This document shows positions 35,191 through 45,840 of a stretch of 64,000 bases of DNA, piece by piece. The stretch's first letter is position 1, and every line of letters begins with the position of its first letter. Origin of the DNA: Burkholderia sp. 4M9327F10 (GTDB lineage Bacteria; Pseudomonadota; Gammaproteobacteria; Burkholderiales; Burkholderiaceae). The DNA lies in assembly GCF_005503145.1 (NCBI RefSeq), contig NZ_SCNV01000002.1, positions 310,001 through 374,000 of the forward strand, given 5' to 3'. The notes under the pieces were generated by a model. The model ran no database searches. It was not told where the DNA came from and worked only from the letters and a program-made list of their open reading frames with translations. The position numbers were made by a program, and so were the translations under genes.

Positions 35191-35410
35191 ACGGCGAGCT
35201 CCCGGAAACGGCATGCCTGAGCTTATCCCGACATTTTCCGTTGTGCATGGTTTGCGCCATCGTCAGTCCAGAAGATTCACTCATAACCTGAGCGGATGAG
35301 TCACCTTTTTTTTTGCATGAGGCCGCGGCACCGTCTCTCCAGTACGCTGGATTCCACGTGCGACGCAACGTTCGCCGTCTGGACATCGGGATACTCGCAA
35401 GGGAAATGTC

Positions 35411-37006
35411 ATGGAACGCAGGGATTTCTTGAGGGGTGCGGCGTTAGGTGGCCTCGCCGTCGCCTCGGGCAGCCTGCCCACAATGGTGCAGGCGCAATCG
35501 CCCAAGGTGCTGAAGTTCGTGCCGCAGGCCGACCTGGCCAATTTCGACCCGATCTGGGGAACGCAGTATGTCGTGCGCAACGCGGCCATCCTCGTCTGGG
35601 ACATGCTCTATGGCGTGGATGCCAGCCTCAGGCCGCAGCGCCAGATGGTCGAGTCCGAGCAGGTCTCCGCCGATGGCCTCACCTGGACCTTCAAACTGCG
35701 CGCCGGCCTGAAATTCCACGATGGCACACCGGTGACCAGCAAAGACGCGGTCGCCAGCCTGATGCGCTGGCAGAAGCGCAACCCGATGGGCCTGATGATC
35801 CTGAACGTTCAGAAAGAAATCACGCCAATCGATAACACCAGCTTCAAGTGGGTGCTGAGCAAGCCGTTTCCGAAGATGCTCGACGCACTCGGCAGCGTCG
35901 GCACGCCATGCGCGTTCATCATGCCCGAGCGCATCGCGAAGACCGATCCGTTCAAACAGATCACGGAGTACATCGGCTCGGGGCCGTTCAGGTTCGTGAA
36001 GAATGAATGGGTCCTCGGTTCGAAGGCCGTATTCGAGAAATTCACCGACTACGTGCCGCGCAACGAACCCGCTTCGTGGATGGCCGGCGGCAAGAAGGTC
36101 TCGATCGACCGTCTGGAATGGATCATCATGCCCGACCCGGCAACGGCGTCGGCAGCCTTGCAGAACGGCGAGATCGACTGGTGGGAAAACCCCGTCGCCG
36201 ATCTTGTTCCGGTGCTGAAGTCCAACGCCGGCATCATGACCGACGTCGCCGACCCGCTCGGCAACATCGGCACTTTCCGGATGAATCACCTCTACCCGCC
36301 TTTCAACGACATCAAGGTGCGCAAGGCAGTCATGATGGCGATCAGCCAGCAGGACTACTGCGAAGCGATCGTCGGCGAAAACCCTGCGTTGTGGAAAAAG
36401 CTCGGTGGCTTTTTCACGCCGGGCACAGCCAACTACACCGAGGTGGGCGGCGAAATGCTCAAGCAGGCCTCCAACCTCGAGGCCGCGAAGAAGCTGCTGG
36501 CCGAAAGCAGCTATAAGGGCGAGAAAGTGGTCTGTCTCGTCGCGCAGAACCAGTCCGTCACCAAGGCGATGGGCGACGTCACCGTCGACATGCTCAAGAA
36601 CCTGGGCATGAACGTGGATTTCGTCGCCACCGACTGGGGCACGGTCGGCACGCGGCGAGCCAGCAAGGCACCGCCCGCGCAAGGCGGCTGGAACATGTTC
36701 CACTCCTGGCACGTCGGCGCCGACTGCATCAATCCGGCCAGTTATGTCGGTCTGCGCGCCGACGGCGACAAGGCCTGGTTCGGCTGGCCGACCGACCCGG
36801 CGGTCGAGGAACAGGTCGCAGCCTGGTACAGCGCGACCACGCCACAAGCCGCCCAGCAGGCAATGGACAAGCTGAACAAGGCAGCCGTGGATTTCGTGGT
36901 CTTCGCGCCGACCGGCTTCTTCCTGCAATACACCGCCTGGCGCAGGAACATCAAGGGCATCGTCAAGGCGCCCATGCCCATCGTCTGGGGCGTGCAGAAA
37001 ACCTGA
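35411..37006 (+). CDS. ABC transporter binding protein, peptide (family 5) type, Tat-exported
   Basis: 531-residue periplasmic binding protein of the DppA/OppA family. It starts MERRDFLRGAALGG, a twin-arginine signal, so it is probably exported folded. The family 5 core is recognisable (YGVDASLRPQRQMVESEQVSADGLTWTFKLRAGLKFHDGTPVTSKDAVASL in part). It is the first gene of an operon with two permeases, two ATPases and two hydrolases acting on D-amino-acid derivatives, which suggests that N-substituted D-amino acids or D-containing peptides are the cargo. Confidence 0.92.
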   Translation: MERRDFLRGAALGGLAVASGSLPTMVQAQSPKVLKFVPQADLANFDPIWGTQYVVRNAAILVWDMLYGVDASLRPQRQMVESEQVSADGLTWTFKLRAGLKFHDGTPVTSKDAVASLMRWQKRNPMGLMILNVQKEITPIDNTSFKWVLSKPFPKMLDALGSVGTPCAFIMPERIAKTDPFKQITEYIGSGPFRFVKNEWVLGSKAVFEKFTDYVPRNEPASWMAGGKKVSIDRLEWIIMPDPATASAALQNGEIDWWENPVADLVPVLKSNAGIMTDVADPLGNIGTFRMNHLYPPFNDIKVRKAVMMAISQQDYCEAIVGENPALWKKLGGFFTPGTANYTEVGGEMLKQASNLEAAKKLLAESSYKGEKVVCLVAQNQSVTKAMGDVTVDMLKNLGMNVDFVATDWGTVGTRRASKAPPAQGGWNMFHSWHVGADCINPASYVGLRADGDKAWFGWPTDPAVEEQVAAWYSATTPQAAQQAMDKLNKAAVDFVVFAPTGFFLQYTAWRRNIKGIVKAPMPIVWGVQKT

Positions 37007-37019
37007 GCCGCCGCAGACC

Positions 37020-37961
37020 ATGCTTTCCTATCTCCTCAAGCGGCTACTCGCAACGCTGCCTGTCCTGGCGCTGGTGGGCCTGTTCGTGTTCGGCCTGCTG
37101 TTCATCGCGCCCGGCGATCCGGCCGCCATTGTGGCCGGCGATCAGGCGAGCCCCGCGGACATCGCCCGCATCCGCGCGTCGATGGGGCTGGACCGGCCCT
37201 TCCTCGTGCAGCTGGGTACGTGGTTCTGGCAGATCCTGCACGGCAACCTGGGCAAATCGATCTTCAACGGCCTACCGGTCTCACAACTCATCGGAGATCG
37301 TGTCGGGCCGACGCTGTCGCTGATGGCCGTGACACTCGTCATCGCCATCGTGGTGGCGGTGCCTTCAGGAGTGCTCGCCGCAGCCCGCGCCGGCACCTGG
37401 GTGGATCGCGGCATCATGGCCCTCGCGGTGCTGGGTTTTTCCACGCCGGTGTTCGTGTTGGGCTACGTGCTGTCGTTCTGGCTTGCGCTCAAGCTGCAGT
37501 GGTTGCCGGTGCAAGGGTACACGCCGCTCGATCAGGGCGTCTGGCCATGGCTGCGCAACCTGCTGATGCCTGCCGCGGCGCTAGGCTTCATCTACATTGC
37601 GCTGATCGCGCGGGTCACGCGCGCCACCATGCTCGACGTGCTGCAGCAGGACTACATCCGTACCGCGCGGGCCAAAGGACTCGGGCACGCCGCGGTGCTG
37701 TACGTCCATGCACTGAAGAACGCTTCGGTGCCGATCGCCACGGCCATCGGCATCGGCATTGCGCTCTTGATCGGCGGCGCGGTGGTCACTGAAAGCGTGT
37801 TTGCGATACCAGGACTCGGCCGCCTGACTGTCGATGCCATCCTGCAGCGCGACTATCCGGTCATCCAGGGCGTGGTCCTGGTGTCCAGCGTCGCCTATGT
37901 GCTCGTCAACCTGCTGGTGGACGTGCTCTACAGCGTTCTTGATCCGAGGATACGGTATTGA
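37020..37961 (+). CDS. Dpp-type ABC transporter permease, first subunit (DppB-like)
   Basis: 313-residue inner-membrane permease with six hydrophobic segments. DppB-type features are the N-terminal MLSYLLKRLLATLPVLALVGLFVFGL, the GDQASPADIARIRASMGLDRP loop, and the cytoplasmic EAA loop near RTARAKGLGHAAVLYVHALKNA. It follows the binding-protein gene by 13 bp and overlaps the next permease by 4 bp. Confidence 0.92.
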   Translation: MLSYLLKRLLATLPVLALVGLFVFGLLFIAPGDPAAIVAGDQASPADIARIRASMGLDRPFLVQLGTWFWQILHGNLGKSIFNGLPVSQLIGDRVGPTLSLMAVTLVIAIVVAVPSGVLAAARAGTWVDRGIMALAVLGFSTPVFVLGYVLSFWLALKLQWLPVQGYTPLDQGVWPWLRNLLMPAAALGFIYIALIARVTRATMLDVLQQDYIRTARAKGLGHAAVLYVHALKNASVPIATAIGIGIALLIGGAVVTESVFAIPGLGRLTVDAILQRDYPVIQGVVLVSSVAYVLVNLLVDVLYSVLDPRIRY

Positions 37962-38887
37962 AGCCGCTCGCCGAATCCACCGCTCCAGTCGCGGATAGCA
38001 CGCGTTACGCAATCGCGACGGAGATGCCAGACGTGTTCCCGCCGTTAAAAAGGCGCAGCGCGCTGTCGCGCTTTTTTGGCCAGCACCAGTCCATCGCGAT
38101 CGGCGGCGGCATCCTGCTGATCCTCGTGCTGACGGCAATCTGCGCACCGCTGCTGTTCACCAGCGACCCCACCGCACTGCATATCTCGCATCGCCTGCGT
38201 GCGCCGTCCGCAGCGCACTGGTTCGGCACGGATATGGAAGGCCGTGACATCTATTCCCGCGTGATCTACGGCGCGCGGGTGTCCCTCACGGTGGGCTTCT
38301 CCGTCGCGCTGCTGTCGTCGGTCATCGGCCTGCTTGTCGGGCTGGTGGCAGGGTTCGTGCGCCTGCTCGACGGCCTCGTCATGCGCGTCATGGACGGCGT
38401 CATGTCGATCCCGTCGGTGCTGCTGGCCATTGCGCTGATGGCCATGTCGCGTGGCAGCATCGTCAATGTGATCATTGCAATCAGCGTGTCCGAGATTCCC
38501 CGCGTGGCGCGGCTGATGCGCAGCGTAGCGCTGTCGCTGCGCGAACAGCCCTACGTCGACGCCGCGATCGCAGCGGGCTCGCGCACACCGGCCATCATCT
38601 TCCGGCACATCATGCCGAACGCCCTCGCCCCGCTGATTGTGCAGGCCACCTATATCTGCGCCAGCGCGATGATCACCGAATCGATCCTGTCGTTCATCGG
38701 CGCCGGCACGCCGCCCAACATCCCGTCGTGGGGCAACATCATGGCCGACGGTCGCACCCTGTGGCAGGTGAAGTTTTACATCATCGCGTTTCCCGCGATC
38801 TTTCTGTCGCTGACCGTGCTCGCGGTCAACCTGCTCGGCGATGGCCTGCGCGATGCACTCGACCCCCGACTGAACAAAGGAAGCTGA
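37958..38887 (+). CDS. Dpp-type ABC transporter permease, second subunit (DppC-like)
   Basis: 309 residues. The DppC N-terminal pattern is seen ([28 protein letters not shown] in part), with the EAA loop at [29 protein letters not shown]. It heterodimerises with the preceding permease to form the channel. ATG 37958 overlaps the previous stop by 4 bp. Its stop is 1 bp before the first ATPase gene, so the operon is tight. Confidence 0.92.
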   Translation: MKPLAESTAPVADSTRYAIATEMPDVFPPLKRRSALSRFFGQHQSIAIGGGILLILVLTAICAPLLFTSDPTALHISHRLRAPSAAHWFGTDMEGRDIYSRVIYGARVSLTVGFSVALLSSVIGLLVGLVAGFVRLLDGLVMRVMDGVMSIPSVLLAIALMAMSRGSIVNVIIAISVSEIPRVARLMRSVALSLREQPYVDAAIAAGSRTPAIIFRHIMPNALAPLIVQATYICASAMITESILSFIGAGTPPNIPSWGNIMADGRTLWQVKFYIIAFPAIFLSLTVLAVNLLGDGLRDALDPRLNKGS

Positions 38888-38888
38888 C

Positions 38889-39871
<983 letters not shown>

Positions 39872-39875
<4 letters not shown>

Positions 39876-40876
39876 ACCGGCCGCTGCTGGAGGTGAACGA
39901 CCTCGTCAAGCACTACCCCGCGAAGAAAAGCTGGTTTGGCGGACAGCGCAAGACGGTGCATGCGGTGGACGGCGTGTCGTTCCACATCGGACGTGGCGAG
40001 ACGCTCTCGCTAGTGGGCGAGTCAGGCTGCGGCAAGTCCACCGTCGGCCGCTGCGTACTGCGGCTGACCGGCCTCACGCGTGGCCAGGTCGTGCTGGACG
40101 GGCAACGTATCGATGACATCTCCGAGGGCGCGCTGCGGCCCCATCGCCGGCGCCTGCAGGTCGTGTTCCAGGACCCTTTCTCCAGCCTCAACCCGCGCAT
40201 GCGGGTACGCGAGATCCTCGCCGAGCCGATCCGCAATTTCGGCCTCGCCGCCGACAAAGCCGAACTCGCGCGGCAGCTCGAGCAATTGATGACGCGGGTC
40301 GGTTTGCCGGCAGAAGGACTTGAGCGCCTGCCTCACGAGTTTTCGGGCGGCCAACGACAGCGCATCGGCATTGCGCGGGCGCTGGCTGCCCAGCCCAGCC
40401 TGATCGTGTGTGACGAAGCCGTGTCCGCGCTGGACGTGTCGGTCAAGGCGCAGATCGTCAACCTGCTGCAGGCCCTGCAGCAAGAGCTGGGGTTGGCCCT
40501 GCTGTTCATCAGTCATGACCTCGCGATCGTCGAGCACATCACGCATCGGGTCATCGTCATGTACCTGGGCACCATCGTGGAAGTGGCCAGCAAGCGTCAG
40601 CTATTCGGCAACGCATTGCACCCGTACACGCGCGCGCTGCTCTCGGCCGTGCCGGACCCCGATCCCGCTCGTCAACCCAGCAGGATCGCGCTGCAAGGGG
40701 ATCTGCCGAGCCCGATCGACCCGCCCTCGGGCTGCCGCTTCCATACCCGTTGCCCACAAGCGCGCGACCTGTGCCGGCAGGCTGTGCCCGAATTGAAGTT
40801 TCATGCCCCCGGACATCAGGCCGCGTGTCATTTCGTCGACACCGACGCCGCCCGGATTTCAGGAGATATCGTATGA
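39872..40876 (+). CDS. Dpp-type ABC transporter ATPase (DppF-like)
   Basis: 334 residues from ATG 39872 ([15 protein letters not shown]). Walker [11 protein letters not shown]-loop [14 protein letters not shown], signature [15 protein letters not shown], Walker [14 protein letters not shown]-loop [10 protein letters not shown], and a C-terminal [14 protein letters not shown] cluster. A longer frame from 39788 is rejected because ATG 39872 follows GGAGG and overlaps the preceding stop (ATGA). It pairs with the DppD-like ATPase to energise uptake. Confidence 0.92.
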
Positions 40877-41811
40877 GTTCAGGACGCAAAATGGGTTTGG
40901 CCGTCGCGCAGATGGGGCCTAACAACTCGACCGACACACGTGCCCAGGTCATGGGCCGGATACTCGAGATGCTGCGCGAGGCCAAGGGCCGTGGCGCCGA
41001 CCTGGTGGTGTTCCCCGAACTGGCTTTCACCACGTTCTTTCCGCGCTACTGGATGGAGCAGGACAAGGCGATCAGCCAGTTTTTCGAGCCGGCCATGCCC
41101 AATGCCAACGTGCAGGCGCTTTTCGACGAAGCGAAGCGGCTCGGCATAGCGTTCCACATCGGCTACGCCGAGCTCGCCGAAGACGGGCACTGCTTCAACT
41201 CGGCCATCCTGGTGAACAAGGACGGCAAGCTGGTCGGCAAGTACCGCAAGATCCACCTGCCCGGCCATGCTGAGCACCGGCCGCAGCAGGGCTTTCAGCA
41301 CCTGGAGAAGAAGTATTTCGAGGTAGGCGACCTGGGATTCAGGACCTGGGATTTTCTCAATACCCGGGTGGGCATGTGCATCTGCAACGACCGCCGCTGG
41401 CCGGAGACATACCGTGTAATGGGCTTGCAGGGCGCCGAGCTGGTCATGCTCGGCTACAACACGCCGTCGCCCAGCAACTATCACCACCAGGCGCCGCATC
41501 TGCACAACTTCCACCACCTGCTAAGCCTGCAGGCCGGCGCGTACCAGAACGCGATGTGGGTCGCCGCGGCGGCCAAGGCTGGCTATGAGGACGGCATCCA
41601 CATGATCGGCGGCTCGGCGATTGTGGCGCCCACCGGCGAGATCGTCGCGAAAGCCGCCCGCGACACGGAAGACGAGGTCATCTTCGCCAACATCGACTTC
41701 GCGCTGTGCGACGAGCCGCGCAAGCATGTGTTCAATTTCGCAAAGCACCGTCGGGTCGAGCACTATGGCCTGATCGTCGAACGCACGGGCATGGGCGACC
41801 CCATCGCATAA
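40873..41811 (+). CDS. N-carbamoyl-D-amino-acid hydrolase
   Basis: 312-residue nitrilase-superfamily amidase that releases a free D-amino acid, CO2 and ammonia. The catalytic triad is E49 (VVFPELAFTTFFPR), K126 (GKYRKIHLPGH) and C171 (GMCICNDRRWPE). The stretches around these residues match the Agrobacterium D-carbamoylase I recall (TTFFPR, NDRRWPE, GYNTP, FHHLLSLQAG.YQN). AGGAG at 40861-40865 precedes ATG 40873, which overlaps the ATPase stop. With the next gene it processes two kinds of N-substituted D-amino acid. Confidence 0.9.
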   Translation: MSSGRKMGLAVAQMGPNNSTDTRAQVMGRILEMLREAKGRGADLVVFPELAFTTFFPRYWMEQDKAISQFFEPAMPNANVQALFDEAKRLGIAFHIGYAELAEDGHCFNSAILVNKDGKLVGKYRKIHLPGHAEHRPQQGFQHLEKKYFEVGDLGFRTWDFLNTRVGMCICNDRRWPETYRVMGLQGAELVMLGYNTPSPSNYHHQAPHLHNFHHLLSLQAGAYQNAMWVAAAAKAGYEDGIHMIGGSAIVAPTGEIVAKAARDTEDEVIFANIDFALCDEPRKHVFNFAKHRRVEHYGLIVERTGMGDPIA

Positions 41812-41829
41812 CCTGCAGACAGGCACGTC

Positions 41830-43305
41830 ATGGAATACGACATTGTGATCAAGGGCGGCCGCGTGGTCGACGGCCTGGGTACCCCGGCCGTGAACGCCGA
41901 CGTGGCCATCAAGGGCGATCGCATCGCCGCAGTCGGCGATGGCGCCCAGTGGCAAGGCAGGCGGATGATCGACGCCACCGGCAAAATGGTCTCGCCGGGC
42001 TTTATCGATTGCCACACGCACGACGATCGCGTCCTGCTGAGCGATCCGCTGATGCGCCCCAAGGTCAGCCAGGGCGTGACCACCGTGGTCACGGGCAATT
42101 GCGGCATCAGCCTCGCGCCGGTGGCGATGCCAGGCCACACCGTGCCCCCTCCCCTGAACCTGATCGCACGGACCGCCAAAGACGTATTCCGCACCATGCG
42201 CGATTATGTGAAAGCGCTGTCCGACAGCCCGGCGTCCGTCAACAGCGCGGCGCTGGTCGGGCATTCCAGCCTGCGCGTGTCGGTGATGGACCGGCTGGAC
42301 CGGCCGGCCGGCAAGCCCGAAGTCGAGTCCATGCGGCGCGCACTTGATGCCGCACTGGAACACGGTGCGGTGGGCCTGTCAACCGGGCTGTTCTACCCGA
42401 CAGCCGTGCATTCCACCACCGAAGAAGTGATCGGCATTGCCGCGCCCCTGAAACGGTGGGACGGCGTGTACACCACCCATTTGCGCGACGAGGGCACGCA
42501 CGTTTGCGACGCGATGGAGGAGGCCTTCGCGATCGGCCGCGCGGCCGACGTACCCGCAATCCTTTCCCATCACAAGGTTTTGGGCCGCGCAAATCATGGC
42601 CGCAGCGTCGAGACGCTGGCTTTGTACGACAAGGCGCGCGCCAGCCAGCCGCTATGCATGGACGTCTATCCGTACGCCGCCTCGTCGACCGTGCTCGATG
42701 TCCAGCGCATGGGCGATTGCGAGCGCGTTCTGATCACCTGGTCGAAGACGCGGCCGGAGGCCGGCGGACAGGACCTGTTCGAACTGGCGAAGAAAGAAGG
42801 CAAGACGCCGCAGGCACTCGCCAACGAACTGCAACCGGCCGGCGCCATCTACTTCGCGATGGATGAAGAGGACGTGAAGCGCATTATCGCGCACGACCAC
42901 GTGATGATCGGCTCCGACGGCCTGCCGCACGACACGAAACCGCACCCGCGGCTGTGGGGCGCTTTCTCGCGGGTGCTGGGCCGGTATTCGCGCGATATGA
43001 AGCTCTACGGCCTCGAAGAAGCCGTGCGCCGCATGACCAGCCTGACAGCGGCGCAATTCGGTCTGCAGGACCGTGGCGTGGTCAAGGCGGGATGCTTTGC
43101 CGATCTGGTTGTGTTCGACCCGGACACCATCCTTGACGCCGCCACCTTCACGGATCCGATCAAGCCCTCCATCGGTATTGACTGCGTGCTCGTCAACGGC
43201 GCGGTGGTCGAGCGCGACGGCGCGGCGACGGGCGAGCGGCCGGGACGCTTCCTCGGGCGCGAGTCGCGTTGCGCGCCGGGGCTCTCGCTACCCGCGTGGG
43301 CGTAA
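41830..43305 (+). CDS. N-acyl-D-amino-acid deacylase (D-aminoacylase)
   Basis: 491-residue amidohydrolase-superfamily enzyme that removes acyl groups from N-acyl-D-amino acids. The zinc motif HTH at 62-64 (FIDCHTHDD), C91 in the GNCGISL motif typical of D-aminoacylases, H in THLRDE and SHHK, and the catalytic aspartate in MIGSDGLPHD are all present. It is the last gene of the importer operon, 18 bp after the carbamoylase. The C-terminal tail (GRFLGRESRCAPG) is usual in the family. Confidence 0.92.
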   Translation: MEYDIVIKGGRVVDGLGTPAVNADVAIKGDRIAAVGDGAQWQGRRMIDATGKMVSPGFIDCHTHDDRVLLSDPLMRPKVSQGVTTVVTGNCGISLAPVAMPGHTVPPPLNLIARTAKDVFRTMRDYVKALSDSPASVNSAALVGHSSLRVSVMDRLDRPAGKPEVESMRRALDAALEHGAVGLSTGLFYPTAVHSTTEEVIGIAAPLKRWDGVYTTHLRDEGTHVCDAMEEAFAIGRAADVPAILSHHKVLGRANHGRSVETLALYDKARASQPLCMDVYPYAASSTVLDVQRMGDCERVLITWSKTRPEAGGQDLFELAKKEGKTPQALANELQPAGAIYFAMDEEDVKRIIAHDHVMIGSDGLPHDTKPHPRLWGAFSRVLGRYSRDMKLYGLEEAVRRMTSLTAAQFGLQDRGVVKAGCFADLVVFDPDTILDAATFTDPIKPSIGIDCVLVNGAVVERDGAATGERPGRFLGRESRCAPGLSLPAWA

Positions 43306-43346
43306 GACAGTAACAGGCAGGCATTCGCCGCAACACCCGATATTTT

Positions 43347-43373
43347 CTGTCCGCGGTCAAAGACCACGGACAG
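43347..43373. terminator. Hairpin between convergent genes
   Basis: CTGTCCG (43347-43353) with CGGACAG (43367-43373), extended by GGTC/GACC inside, loop AAA. It lies between the D-aminoacylase stop and the porin stop. No T tract follows on either strand, so the role is likely but weak. Confidence 0.4.
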
Positions 43374-43428
43374 GATGTGCACGGGTTCAACTGGATCGAC
43401 ATCCACGACAGGCGGGTGGACCTGTCCG

Positions 43429-44622
43429 TTAAAACCGCTGCGTGATGCCGACAATCCCGGCTAGCTGCCGGTTGTTGCTGCTGTACGAAGACCCATAGAG
43501 ATCCGCAACGGCGGCGTGCCCGGTCGAATCGATTCCCGACGCCATCTCATAGAAGCCCACCGCATAAATAGACGTGCGCTTCGACAGACTGTAGATTGCG
43601 CCGAGATTGAACTGATTGTATTTCGCGCCTTCGTAACCGTCCGCCCCGCTATTGCGCGTGTAAATGTAAGCGCCACCTAGCAACAGCGCGGGCGTCACCA
43701 TGTATTTCAGGTTGATCTCGCCGGAGTTGAAGGTTGCGCCACCGCCGCTGTATTTAGGCGCACTGATCGCACCGCCTGCGCTCACCGAACCGAGATTCTG
43801 GAACTGGGTATTCGAGTATTCAAGCCCGATGGTTGCTGCTCCAATCGCATACGAGCCGCCGGCTACGATGATCTGTTGCGATCCGGCTGAAGCATAACCG
43901 CCGAAGATCTTGTTGTTCATGTTGTCGTTCGCGCCGCTCGACGAGGTCGACGAGTTGCCCTGGTCGCCGTAGGTCGCATAGTACGGATCTTTCGTGAACA
44001 TATATCCGGCGCCAAACCGGAAAGGTCCATGCGAGTACGAAACCGCCGCATCTATCACTTCGTTCTTCGTCACGCTGCCGGCTTGCCCACCCAGGCTATA
44101 GAGACCGCCGAACTGCAGGCCGTTGAAGGCTGGGCTCTCGTACTTGATGGAGTTCTGGGTGCGGTTCGACGTATCGACGTTATCGACGTCGCTTGCGTGC
44201 GTGCCGTAGCTCAGACCCGACGCTGCCCAATCGGCGCCGGATGCGAAGCTGCTCGTAAAATCATTGCTCACCGAGTATTGACGCCCGGCCGTCAGCGTGC
44301 CCCATGCCGGACTGGTCAAACCGACGTACGCCTTGCGGCCGAACTCCAGACCGCCCTGACCGAGCGCACCTGTTGCCGTGGTAAATCCGCTCTCGAGGGT
44401 AAAAATCGCCTGCAGACCGCCGCCAAGGTCCTCGGCGCCCTTGAGGCCGAAGCGCGAGGAATTGCCTTGGCTCAAGGCGTATTCCTGCCCGCCTTTCACG
44501 TTATTGTTCACGAGCAAGCCGGCATCGACGATGCCGTAGAGGGTTACGCTGCTTTGCGCGTGCGCGGCACCTGCAAAGGCGCCGAATGCCAGAATTGCGG
44601 CCGTAGTCTTTGTGTGTTTCAT
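43429..44622 (-). CDS. Gram-negative trimeric porin
   Basis: 397 residues with a signal peptide ending AGAAHAQ before SSVTLYGIVDAGLLV. Typical features are SSRFGLKGAEDLGGGLQAIFTLE in part, FGRKAYVGL, GTLTAGRQYSV and the C-terminal GIVGITQRF. It is convergent with the D-amino-acid operon and may form its outer-membrane entry route. ATG 44622 begins the signal peptide; the ATG at 44703 would add an unrelated leader. Confidence 0.94.
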   Translation of the reverse strand: MKHTKTTAAILAFGAFAGAAHAQSSVTLYGIVDAGLLVNNNVKGGQEYALSQGNSSRFGLKGAEDLGGGLQAIFTLESGFTTATGALGQGGLEFGRKAYVGLTSPAWGTLTAGRQYSVSNDFTSSFASGADWAASGLSYGTHASDVDNVDTSNRTQNSIKYESPAFNGLQFGGLYSLGGQAGSVTKNEVIDAAVSYSHGPFRFGAGYMFTKDPYYATYGDQGNSSTSSSGANDNMNNKIFGGYASAGSQQIIVAGGSYAIGAATIGLEYSNTQFQNLGSVSAGGAISAPKYSGGGATFNSGEINLKYMVTPALLLGGAYIYTRNSGADGYEGAKYNQFNLGAIYSLSKRTSIYAVGFYEMASGIDSTGHAAVADLYGSSYSSNNRQLAGIVGITQRF

Positions 44623-44820
44623 CTGTCGAGCTCTTAGGTTGAATTTAAGGATGACCGTTTCCCCGAGCGGGTCATTTTTCTGGAGAAGCAGCAATATTTC
44701 CAAACGTTTCTTCGCACCTCCTTTAGTAACACTAAATAATCAATTTAGAAATGTGTGCAATATCCGTTGCCACCCGTTCGACTCTCCTGAACAGTCAGGT
44801 TCTCACTGTCATGCCCACAT

Positions 44821-45837
44821 TCAAACCGGAGATTCCTGCCTCGTTCCCGGCATCGCGCCGGCCCGTCGACGACGCACCGGCCACACGCTGGCATCGACCA
44901 GATGCTTCGGTTGTACGTCCAATAGCACGTCCATGATCTGCTCCGCGCAGCAAAGCGCGGTGTCGCGCAGCGCCTGCCCGGTCGCACCGGCGCTATGCGG
45001 CGTCAGCACGACGTTGTCCAGCGACGTTAGCGGCGAAGCCGTATCCAGAGGCTCGACGTCGAACACGTCCAGTCCCGCACCGGAAAGATGACCGCTCGTT
45101 AGCGCGTCTACCAGCGCAGCTTCATCGATCAGGGGGCCGCGCGAGGTGTTGATAACGATCGCACCGCGTTTCATTTGCGCGAAAGCGGCGCGGTCGAGCG
45201 TGTGATGCGTGTCGGGACGCAGCGGACGATGCAGCGAAACGATGTCCGAGCAGCGGAGCAGCTCTGCCAGCGTGTCAACGCGATGCACACCCTGACAATC
45301 ACCCTGCTGATTGCCGAGACTTGGCGACCAGGCCAGCACCTGCAGGCCGAACGCCTGTACCGCCATGGCGGCCACTGCGCGGCCAATCGCGCCGAATCCC
45401 ACGATGCCGAGCGTCTTGCCGTACAGCGCCTGCATCGGCTGCTCAAACCTGAAACGCCAGTTGCCCTGCCGCACCGCCCGGTCCGCGGCCACGACATGCC
45501 GGCCCACCGCCATCATCAACATCAGCGTGTGCTCGGCAACCGACCTCGCATTGAGGTTCGGCGTATACACGACCGGGATGCCGAGACGCCCTGCGTGCGC
45601 GACGTCGACGCGATTCGTGCCCGCGCCGTGATTTGCGACAACCAGCAGTCGGGCAGCGTTGTCGAGCGCCTTCGCGCTCATACCCGCATCGCGCGTAATC
45701 ACCGCATCGACATCGCGTATCTCGCAAGCCACGGTGTCCATATCTGAACCGCTGGCAAGCCGCACTTCGATGCCGGCTGCGGCGAGACGCTCGATCCCCA
45801 CCGGATGAATCGGCTGGATAACCAGACAAACAGGCAT
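44821..45837 (-). CDS. D-2-hydroxyacid dehydrogenase family protein
   Basis: 338-residue NAD(P)-dependent reductase of 2-oxo acids. The Rossmann motif is GIVGFGAIG (about residues 145-153), followed by ...HRPLRPDTHHTLD, R in NTSRGPLIDE, the aspartate/glutamate in GLDVFDVEPLD, and the catalytic H in LTPHSAG. It is the last gene of the operon that begins with the aminotransferase at 50905, 3 bp after the M20 stop. A plausible job is to reduce the 2-oxo acid made by that aminotransferase; the substrate is inferred. Confidence 0.9.
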   Translation of the reverse strand: MPVCLVIQPIHPVGIERLAAAGIEVRLASGSDMDTVACEIRDVDAVITRDAGMSAKALDNAARLLVVANHGAGTNRVDVAHAGRLGIPVVYTPNLNARSVAEHTLMLMMAVGRHVVAADRAVRQGNWRFRFEQPMQALYGKTLGIVGFGAIGRAVAAMAVQAFGLQVLAWSPSLGNQQGDCQGVHRVDTLAELLRCSDIVSLHRPLRPDTHHTLDRAAFAQMKRGAIVINTSRGPLIDEAALVDALTSGHLSGAGLDVFDVEPLDTASPLTSLDNVVLTPHSAGATGQALRDTALCCAEQIMDVLLDVQPKHLVDASVWPVRRRRAGAMPGTRQESPV

Positions 45838-45840
45838 TGT

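Noticed and set aside
35444..37021. 525-codon open frame opposite the peptide-binding protein gene
   Set aside because: Antisense shadow; no recognisable motif, while the plus strand encodes a full family 5 binding protein with a Tat signal.
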